29,170 nt of DNA, from the NCBI GenBank assembly GCA_905221605.1, contig CAJNDS010001199.1:1-29170 (forward strand), read 5' to 3'. The stretch is from Symbiodinium natans. Lineage: Eukaryota; Sar; Dinophyceae; Suessiales; Symbiodiniaceae. The notes beneath the pieces are model-generated. The model was given only the letters and a program-made list of their open reading frames with translations, did not search any database and was not told where the DNA came from. The stretch's first letter is position 1. Each line of letters opens with the position of its first letter. Positions 19,901 through 29,170 of the stretch are shown here, in pieces. The position numbers and the translations under genes are program-made.

Positions 19901-20960
19901 CTATGAAAGATCTAGGACATATTAAAGAATCATTGCCAAATAAAAAATAGGAGGAGAATTTTAAATTCATGTTATCCAATTTGAACTATTTCGTAAATTC
20001 AGAGATTTTCAAGGATTCAATGAACCTAGGATATATCAAAGAATCATTGCCCAATCCAATATTCTCGATATTGAAAAATTATAAGAATTGCGAGATTTCC
20101 AATGATTCCCTGAATCATGATGAAATCATAATGATATATTATGAATTTATTCTTTTGATTTTCAACTGATTCTAGATATCTATCAATATCTCAAATTTAA
20201 TTCTATGAAAGATCTAGGATATATTAAAGAATCATTACCAAATCAAAAAATGGATGAGGTTTTGTAAGTCATATTATCCAATTTCAATTATTTCGGAAAT
20301 TCAGAGATTTTCAAGGATTCAATGAATCTAGGATATATCAAAGACTCATTGCCCAATCCAATATTCTCGATATTGAAAAATTATAAGAATTGCGAGATTT
20401 CCAATGATTCCCTGAATCATGATGAAACCATAAATATGATTTATATATATATATATATACATTCTTTTGGTTTTCAATTGATTCTAGATATCTATGAAAT
20501 CCTCAATTAGAAGTCCAATGAAAGATTTAGGATATATTAAAGAATCATTGCCAAATCAAAAATAGGATGAGAATTTTAAATTCATATTATCCAATTTCAA
20601 TGATTTCGCAAATTCCGAGATTTTCAAGGATTCCCTAAATCTAGGATATTCCAAAGAATCATTGCCCAAAAAAATTAGATGAAGATTTCAATTCATATTC
20701 TCGATAATTACAAATTTTATAAACTATGAGGTTTTCAATGATTCCCAGAATCATGATGAAATCATCACCATATAAAATTATACTTTTTTGATTTTTTAAT
20801 TAATTTCAATTTGATTCAAAGTATCTAAGAAATCCTCAAATATAATTCCTATGATTATTTCGGAAGTTCCGAGACTTTCAAGGATTGCCTGAATCTAGGA
20901 TATTTTATCAAAGAATCATTGGTCAGTACAAAAAAGATGAAGACTTCAAAGATTTTCAGC
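19901..20960. repeat. AT-rich ~305-bp tandem repeat, three units and a partial fourth
   Basis: Units start with (C)TATGAAAGATCTAGGA near 19901, 20203 and 20516, with a decayed partial unit from about 20850. Each holds AGAATCATTGCC twice, about 120-130 bp apart, plus GATTTCCAATGATTCCCTGA, so it is built from an older internal duplication. Units 1 and 2 are very similar; units 3 and 4 are more diverged with deletions. Short open frames (for example 19969-20169) are repeated in unit 2 and are not convincing genes. Confidence 0.85.
20442..20459. repeat. (TA)9 microsatellite
   Basis: A run of nine TA dinucleotides inside the second 305-bp unit. The first unit has GATATATTATG at the corresponding place. 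Confidence 0.9.
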
Positions 20961-21328
20961 AATTGTAAAGAGAAATTAAAAGGGTTTTGGTTGGCTTTTT
21001 AATGAATATTTAAATATTTCTATAAGAATCTAAATGGTTTTAAAAGGGCTTTGGAGGCTGCAAAGACCGGGAGGTCGAAAAATACGACAAAAACGAATTT
21101 GTTTCCAAGGGGCGCTTTGCAAACACATCTGTTTGCCGCGGGCCCCGGGAGGTCTGACAAAGGAAATTGCCCATTGGACGGGTTTCCCAGGCTTGGAACT
21201 CAAAATCTGGGGCTGGCGGGGGACCAGATGGAAGAGAGGAAAAACTCAAATCAAGCTTAGAATCTTAGGGTTTTGGGCGGAATCCTGGGGGGAGGGGGGG
21301 TCCCACGCCTTCGGCAAATTGACCAGGG

Positions 21329-21345
21329 CGCCAGCTGCGCTGGCG
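21329..21345. repeat. Perfect short hairpin beside the telomere-like tract
   Basis: CGCCAGC, loop TGC, GCTGGCG: seven perfect GC-rich base pairs, ending 9 bp before the CCCTAAA tract. No T run follows. Function unknown. Confidence 0.6.
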
Positions 21346-21354
21346 AATCCAAAA

Positions 21355-21379
21355 CCCAAAACCCTAAACCCTAAACCCT
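21355..21379. repeat. Interstitial telomere-like tract (CCCTAAA type)
   Basis: One degenerate CCCAAAA followed by two exact CCCTAAA units and a partial CCCT. The TTTAGGG-type repeat is the telomere of plants, many algae and several alveolates. With satellites on both sides this is internal, not a chromosome end. It may mark an old end, a repair scar or a transposed fragment. Confidence 0.8.
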
Positions 21380-21409
21380 CAAGACAAAATAAATGGAAAT
21401 TGTACGTGG

Positions 21410-21570
21410 TGCCATTCTGAATTTCCCAGTTATTTGTCTAAACAGCTGACAAGCCGAGTTTAAGTCTGAGGCCAAATGCTCAATTTTACTCAAACCTCGC
21501 CTTCTGATACCATTCTGAATTTCCAAGTTATTTGTCTAAACAACTGACAAACCGAATTTAAGTTTAATAT
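21410..21570. repeat. 98-bp direct duplication
   Basis: CCATTCTGAATTTCC starts at 21412 and again at 21510. Both copies continue with AGTTATTTGTCTAAACA, an ACTGACAA-like element and GAATTTAAGT with few differences. The second copy runs into the 52-bp satellite. Confidence 0.8.
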
Positions 21571-24500
21571 CTATCTGATACATGGTAAGAAATATGATTC
21601 GTTATCTGCAATTTCTTGATATCTATACAAGGCAGGGCACTATTTCTTGCCCGTGATTCGCTGGCAGGGCAACGAAATTGTCATATTCTCATTTATATGT
21701 GATGCTTATTTAAATCTAAAATCTAATTCCTGATCATTAGACGAATTTATGATTTAGGGCGTAGAAGGAAATATCAAAGATTCCCGAGAGAAAGCTTAAA
21801 GAAATTTAAATGATAATTTGCTTGGTCTCTTTCTTGGTCTCTTTCTAGTTGAAGAGAAAAGAAGGTACCTACTATTTTCTTTCCTAAATTCGATTTGTTG
21901 GAATTTGCATGAGGCATGATAAGATCTACGATTTGTTGCCTGAGATTTGTTGGTATGTGTCAGAGGCATGGTAAGAAGTACGATTTGTTATCTATGACTT
22001 GTTGGTGTCTGAGAAATGATAAGATGAGCGATTTATTATCTATGATCCTACGATCTCTGAGAGACATGATAAGATTGCGACTTAGTATCTAAGATTTGGC
22101 ACTATCTATATAAGGAATGACAAGAAATACGATTTGTTGCCTGCGATTTGCTGGCATCTGTCTGAGGCATGGCAGGATATATGGCTTATTGCCTGAAAAT
22201 AATTCATATCTGCGTGAGGTATGGCAAGCTATATGATTAATTTCCTATGATATGCTAAGCGTGATAAGGAATAGATCTATTGTTTATGGTTTATTTGATA
22301 TTACGCAAGATGAACGATCTGTTGCCTATGATTTGAGGTATCAGCGTGAGGCATGGTAGGGTCCACGATTTAGTTCTTATGATTGTTGATATCTATATAA
22401 AGCATGATGAGATGAGCGATTTATTACTTGTGATTTGTTGATATCTATAGGAGGAATGCTAAGATAAATGATTTCATATTTATGATTGATTGATATCTAT
22501 ATAAGGCATGACGATACATATGACTTGTTGCCTGGGATTTATTGGTATCTGTATGAGGTGCGGCGAGTATATACATTTTTGCCTGAGATTCGTTTGTATG
22601 TGTGAAGCATGACAAGATATCCGATATATTGATTCTGATGTATTGGTATCTATAAGAGATATGATAAGCTATACGATTTGATGCCTGGGATTTACTGGTA
22701 TCTATCTGAGATATGGCAAAAATACGATTTCTTGCTTATGATTTGGGGATATCTATCTGAGGCATGTCAAGATCTCCTCTATGTTGGTTATGATTTGGTG
22801 ATATCTATCTGAGGAATGGTAAGATATATGATTTGTTGCCTGAGATTCGATAAGGAATGGCAAGGTATACGATTTGTTGGGTGCGATTTCTTGGTATCTG
22901 GGAGAGGTATGATAAGAAAGATGATTCGTTGTCTGAGATTTGGTGGTATCTATATGAGACATGGTAAGATGTACGATTTGTTGCTTGTGATTTATTGGTA
23001 TCTGCGTGAGGTATGGTAACATATGCGATTTTATTATCTATGATTTGATGGTATCTGCGTGAGGTATGATAACATATACTATTTTATTCTCTATGATTTG
23101 AATTTTTCCATTGAGATATGACAAGATATATGATTTCTATTTGCTGCTTATGATATGCTCTAACTCTAATCTATACGAGAAGTATAGTAAGATGAACGAT
23201 TTGTTGACTGGGATTTGCTGATATCTGTGTGAAACATGGCATTATTTGTTGTCTGTGATTTGCTGACAAAGTAATGAAATTATCATAATCGTAGATTCAT
23301 GATAAATATGAGACTTATTTAAATCTAAATCTAATTACTAATCCCTAAATGATTTATGATTTAGATCATAGAAGGAAAAATCAAAATATCAACGAAAAAT
23401 ATGAATGATAAATTACTTGGTAATTTCATATTTGAAGAGAAAAGAAGGACCCTATCATTTGCTTTCCGAAATTCGGTTTATTGGAATTTGCATGAGGCAT
23501 GATAAGATATAAGATTTGATGCCCGAGATTTGCTGGTATGTGAATGAGATATGATAAGAAGAACGATTTATTGCCTGGGGTTTGCTGGTATCGGAGATGA
23601 AACAATATGAATGATATATTGCCTATGATCCTATGACCTATTTGAGGCATGGCAAGATTTATGATTTGGTGTCTGTGATTTGTTGTTATCTGAATGGGGA
23701 CTGACAAGAATACGGTTTGTTATCTGAGATTTGTTGGCATCTGCTTGAGGCATGGCAAGATATCCATGATATTGGCTGATTTGCTGGTGTCTGGGAGAGG
23801 CATGATAAGATATATGATTTATTGAATTTTTGATGATATCTATATCACGAATGGCAAGATATATGATTTATTCCCTCTGATTTGTTGTCATCCATGAAAG
23901 ATATGCCAAGATATGATTTATTATCTGAGAATTTCTGATATGTCTGCGAGGTATGGCAAGCTAATTATACGATTTGTTGCCTATGATCTGCTGGTATCTG
24001 ATTGAGGCATGGCAAGATGATCAGTTTTCTATCTGGGATGAATTGATATCTATCTAATATATGGTAAGAAATATGATTCGTTATCTGAAATTTCTTCAAG
24101 GCAGGGCATTATTTCTTGTCCGTGATTCGCTGGTAGGGCAACGAAATTGTCATATTCTCATTTTCATGATGCTTATTTATATCCTAAATCTAATTCCTGA
24201 CCATTAGACGAATTTATGATTTAGGGCGTAGAAGCAAATATCAAAAATTCCAGTTACAAAACTTAAAGAAATTCAAAGATAATTTGCTTGGTCTCTTTCT
24301 ATTTGAAGCGAAAAGAAGGTTTTCATTATTTGCTTTCTTAAATTCGATTTGTTGGAATTTTGCATGAGGCACGATAAGATATACGATTTGTTGCCTGAGA
24401 TTTGTTGGTATGTGTCAGAGGTATGATAATAAGTACGATTTGTTGTCTATGATTTGATATTATCTGAGGCATGGAAAGATGAACGATTTGTTATCTATGA

Positions 24501-27500
24501 TCCTGCGATCTATGAGAGGCATGGCAGGATGTGTGATTTAGTATCTAAGATTTGGCGTATTCTATATGAGGAATGATAAGATATTTGTGGCCTGAGATTT
24601 GTTGGCATCTATATGAGGTATGGCAAGCTATACGCTTTGTTACCTGAGATTTATTGATATCTAGAGGAGGCATGATACGTTATACGATTTATTTCCTATG
24701 ATATGCTAGGTATGATCAGGAGCAGGGTTTGTTGCCTATGATTTGCTGATATCACGCAAGGTGAATGTTCTATTGCCTATGATTTGTTGATATCAAAATC
24801 ATGCATGGGAGGATATACGATTTAATATTTATGATTATTGATATCTATATAAGGCATGATGAGATGCGCGATTTGATGCCTGTGATTTGTTGATATTTAT
24901 ATGAGGAATGGTAAGATAAATGATTTCGTATTTGTGCTTGATTGGAATCTATATAAGATATGACGATATATATGATTTGTTGTCTGGGATAAATTGATAT
25001 CTGAGAGAAGGACCAAGAAAAAATGATTTATCTGAGATTCGTTGGTATCTGTATGAAGCATGGCAAGATATGGTAAGATATACGATTTGATATCTGGGAT
25101 TTATTGATATCTATCTGAGATATTTCAAAGATATGATTTCATGTCTGGAATTTGGGGGTATCTATCTGAGGCATGTCAAGATCTCTGCTATATTGGTAAT
25201 GATTTGGTGATATATATCTGAGGAATGATGAGACATATGATTTGCTATCTAAGATTCGACGATATCTATATGAGGAATGACAAGATATATGATTTATTGG
25301 ATGCGATTTATTTATATCTGGAAGTGGAAAGAAATACGGTTCGTTGTCTGAGATTTATTGATATCTGAATGAGGCATGACAAGATATATGATCTGCGTGA
25401 GGAATGATAATATGAATGATTTATTTCCTATGATGATTTTCCATTGAGGCATGGCAAGATATATGATTTGATGATTATGATTTATTATCTATGATACGCT
25501 CTAATTTGAATGAGAAGTATAATAAGATGAAAGATTTATTATTTGGGATTTGCGGATATCTAAGTGAGGCATCGTATTCTTTGTTGCCCATGATTTTTTG
25601 TAAGGAAAACGAAATTATCAGATTCATATGAATATATGATGCTTCCTAGTCCTAGACCTAATTCCTAATTCCTAAATGCATTTATGACTTAGGACGTAGA
25701 AGGAAGCACCAAAAACAACAACGAAAAAATTTTATATGATCATTTGCTTGGTCTCTTTCTATTTGAAGAGAGGAGAAGGGTCCTATTATTTGCTTTTCCT
25801 AAATTCGATTTATTATTATTTGGGGGAGATATGGCAAGATATATGATTTATTGCCTGAGATTTGTTGGCATCTGTGTGAGATATGGTAAGAAATACGATT
25901 TATTATCCATGATTTGATGGTATCTGAGGTATGGCAAGATGAATGATGCGTTGCCTGTGATCCTGTGACCTGAATGATTCATGTCAAGATATATGGTTTA
26001 TTGCTTGCGATTATTGATATCTATATGAGGTTTGATGAAATTAATGATTTCTTTCGTATGATTTATTGGTATTTATGAGAGGTATGGAAGGCCGTGTGGT
26101 TTGTTGCCTGAGATTGCTGGTATCTGAATGAGGAATGGACGCATGGTTTGTTGCCTGGTCATTTGCTGGCATCTATGGGAGGAATGGCAAGATGTATGAT
26201 TTGATACCTGAGATTTGATGGTATCTAAATGAGATATTGCAAGATATATTATTTATTTGAGATTTATTGATATCTAGAAGAGAAAAAATAATATATATAT
26301 GATTTATTATCTATGATTTATTTATATTTATTTGAGATATGGACTTTGTTGATATCTGGACGAGACATGATAAGATATACGATGAATTACCTTTGATTTG
26401 ATGGAATCTATGTGAGGCATGGCAAGATATACGATATGATTCCTTTGATTTGTTGATATCTATGGAAAGTATGATAAGGAATACGATGTATTATCCATGA
26501 TTTGATGGTATCTGAGATATGGCAAGATGATTGATATGGTGCCTGCGATCCTGCGCCCTATATGAGGTATGGTAAGATATACGATTTGATTGATATATTA
26601 GAAATGATAAGAAATATGATTTATTATTGAGATTTGATGATATCTGTGGGAGGCATGATAAGATATTCGATGTATTGTCTCTGGTATTATAAACGATTTG
26701 TTATCTATGATATGATGATGATTCAGGTATGGCAAGATATATGACTTATTATTTGAGATTTATTGATATCTATATGAGAAATGATGAGATAAATGATTTA
26801 TTGTCTACGATTGACTGATATCTAAATGAGGAATGACAAGATGCATCGATTAATATCTATGATTTGATGAAATATATATGAAGCATGGCAAGATATACGA
26901 TTTGTGATCTATAATTTGCGATATATATATGAGGCATGGCAAGATGGTATCTATATTAGGTATGGTAATATATACGATTTGTTGCCTGCGATTTGTTGGT
27001 ATCTGGAAGAGATAGTGCAAGATATACGATTTGCTATCTATGATTTTTTATCTAGCATTTGTTGTCTAGGATTTGCTGGTATATGAATGAGAGATATGGC
27101 AAGATATGCGATTTGTTGTCTGAATTTTAATGGTATCTGGGTAAGGCATGGCACTATTTATTCCCTGAACTTTGCTGATAGGGAAACGAAATTGACAGGC
27201 TCTCATATTCATGATATTCGTTTAATCCCTAGACCTAATTCCTAATTCCTGAACGGATTTATTATTGAGGGAATAGAAGGAATCACCAAAAACAACAACG
27301 AAAGCAAGTAAATGATAACTTGCTTGGTCATTTTCTATTTGATCAAAGAATAAGGTCCTTATTACTTGCTTTTCTTAAATTCGATTATTGGTATTTGTGA
27401 GAGGTATGGCAAGATATAGGATTTATTGCCTGAGAGTTGATGATATCTGTGTGAGGCATGGCAATTTATATGGTTTATTATCTATGATATGTTGGTGTCT

Positions 27501-29170
27501 GAGATATGACAAGATAAATGAGTAATGATAAGATAAACGATTTGTTATCTGCGAATGACTGGTATCTAAATGCGGCGTGGCAAGATGAACGATTTGTTGC
27601 CTATGATTCGCTGATATAAATGGAAGGTTTGGCAAGATATATGATTTGTTTTGTGCGACTTATTCGTATCTATATGAGGTATGATAAGATAGACCTTTTG
27701 ATATCTGAGATTTGTTGGTATCTATATGAGGCATGGTATGATATATCTCTCGTTGACTATGATTTATTATTATCTATATCAGGAATAATAATATCTACGG
27801 TTTTTTATCTTTGATTCGATGGTATCTGCGTGAGGCATGGTAAGATATACGATTTGATATCTACGATGAATGAGGCATGACAAGATATTTAATTTATTTT
27901 CTGGGATTTATTGATATCACGCAAGATGAATGATTTGTTGCCTGAGATTTCTTGGAATCAATGGAACGTATTCTAGGACGTGCGATAAAATGCCTATGAT
28001 TTGTTGGTATTTATGCGAAGCACGGCAAGATATACGATTTGATATTTATGATTTGTTGATATCTATATCAGGAATGCAAAGATAAATGATTTGATTGTCT
28101 GGGATTGGCTGGTATCTGCATGAGGTATGGCAAGATATGCGATTTGTTTCCTTGGATTTGCTGATATCTGAATGAGGCGTGATAAGAAATATGATATATT
28201 GATTGAGGTTTGCTAATATCTTCATGGGGAACGATATATTGCAAGATTTTTGCCTGTGATTTGATGATATCTATGAGAGGCGTGACAATAAATAATGATT
28301 GGTTATCTATGATTCATTGGCATCTATTAGAGATATATCAAGATTTGAGATTTGATATCTGAGATTTGTTGATATCTGCATGAGGCATGACGAGATATAT
28401 GATTTATTGGTTGGGATTCATTTGTATCTATATGAAATATGATATCATATACGATTCGATATCAATGATTTGATCATATCTACGTGAAACATGACAAGAT
28501 ATACGATATCTTATTTTTGATTTATGATGATATCTATATGAAGCATGGCAAGATATACGATTTGATGCCTGTGATATTATAGATATGATAAGAAGTATGA
28601 TTTGTTGTCTAAGAAATGATTCCATGGAAGATAGATGATTTGTTGCTTGTGATTTGTTGGTATCAATGGGAGGTATGATAGGACGTGAGGTTTATTATCT
28701 ATCTTTTGATGGGAGGAATGGCAAGATGAATGATTTGTTGCTTGGGATTTGCTGGGAGCTGTGTGAGGCGTGGCAAGAAGTGCGATTATTTGTCTGAGAT
28801 TTGTTGGTATCTATATGAGGCGCGGCAAGATATCCGATATATTGGATGAGATTTGTTGGTATCTGAATGAGGGTTGATAAGATACATGATTTATTTCCTA
28901 TGATTTGATGATATCTATGAGAGATATGATAAAAAGAACGATTTATCACCTGAGATTTGATGATATGTATCTGAAGTATGGCAAGATGTATGTTTTGTTG
29001 CCTGGGATTTATTGGTATCTATACGAGGAATGATAAGATATATGGATAGTTGTTTTCGATTTGCTGGTATCACGTAAGATGAACGATTTGTGGTCGGTGA
29101 TTGTTTGTATCAATTTGAGACATGATAGGATGTGAGGTTTGTTGTCTATGATTTGTTGGTATCTATATGA
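21571..29170. repeat. AT-rich ~52-bp satellite, well over 100 diverged copies
   Basis: A unit of about 52 bp with the core GAGGCATGGCAAGATATACG, then ATTTGTTGCCTGAGATTTG and TTGGTATCTATAT, runs to the window edge. Example starts are 22956 and 23008. Copies are diverged, with many G/A and C/T differences and short deletions, and some stretches are irregular. Short frames on both strands are repeat translations. No gene, RNA gene or mobile element is visible within it, apart from the recurring module annotated separately. Confidence 0.88.
21665..27395. repeat. ~220-250-bp module recurring five times inside the 52-bp satellite
   Basis: A non-52-bp segment starts with AACGAAATTGTCATATTCTC or similar at 21671, 23273, 24140, 25608 and 27185. 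It contains CTAATTCCTGA, GATTTAGGGCGTAGAAGGAA and TTGCTTGGTCTCTTTCTATT, and ends AAATTCGATTTGTTGGAATT before the 52-bp array resumes. Spacings are 1602, 867, 1468 and 1577 bp. The first and third also share ~100 bp upstream (GGCAGGGCA-TATTTCTTG region), so these are higher-order units with internal length change. The first copy has an extra tandem GGTCTCTTTCT. Confidence 0.85.

Larger units (their letters stand above)
20961..21409. other. Non-satellite islet, GC-rich from ~21040
   Basis: After the 305-bp repeat, composition changes to GC-rich near 21040 (GGGCCCCGGGAGG, GGGGGGAGGGGGGGT). The element CGGGAGGTC occurs near 21068 and 21147. A 128-codon frame (21034-21420) crosses it but reads through the telomere-like tract as NPKPKTLNPKP and has no recognisable domain, so I do not call a gene. 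The islet ends at the telomere-like repeat. Confidence 0.55.

Noticed and set aside
21034-21420. 128-codon frame in the GC-rich islet
   Set aside because: No domain is recognised, it reads through the telomere tract, and overlapping frames on both strands are also open because of composition.

Overview
The window is eukaryotic nuclear DNA. It has a non-LTR (LINE-type) retrotransposon at the left end, about 22 kb of stacked satellite DNA, and no single-copy gene I can recognise. A short interstitial CCCTAAA tract (plant/algal/alveolate-type telomere repeat), the size of the satellite blocks and the look of the LINE proteins suggest a protist or alga. A dinoflagellate-like lineage is my guess from general resemblance and cannot be settled from this sequence.

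Layout. (1) 1-6580: a LINE on the + strand. ORF1 (1-1485, 5' end outside the window) looks like a coiled-coil plus RRM-like nucleic-acid-binding protein. ORF2 (about 1633 or 2806 to 6580) encodes an APE-type endonuclease, an RNase H and a reverse transcriptase, in that unusual order. It is split by one extra base in an A run at 5003-5007. (2) 6581-6744: 3' untranslated remainder. (3) 6745-7320: a 40-bp tandem repeat. (4) 7328-19615: a three-fold higher-order repeat. Each copy is a block of ~57-bp repeats (A), a block of ~154-bp AT-rich repeats carrying a long dyad (B), and a G-rich 36/39-bp minisatellite (C). B is 1084, 1085 and 1083 bp in the three copies; A and C vary in length. A 354-bp non-repetitive, exon-like segment interrupts the third C block. 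(5) 19616-19900: unique spacer. (6) 19901-20960: AT-rich ~305-bp repeat. (7) 20961-21570: GC-rich islet, telomere-like tract and a 98-bp duplication. (8) 21571-29170: AT-rich ~52-bp repeat with a ~220-250-bp module recurring five times.

The strongest unexplained signal is an 8-nt motif, TACTCCTC (usually CTACTCCTC). I found 20 exact copies on the sense strand between 99 and 5855, throughout the LINE and in all three codon phases, and none by eye in the remaining ~23 kb. Because the encoded residues differ (xTP, YSS, LLL/VLL), the conservation appears to be at DNA or RNA level.

The long open frames over the C blocks on both strands arise because 36 and 39 are multiples of three and the unit lacks stops in several frames. 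I do not call them genes.
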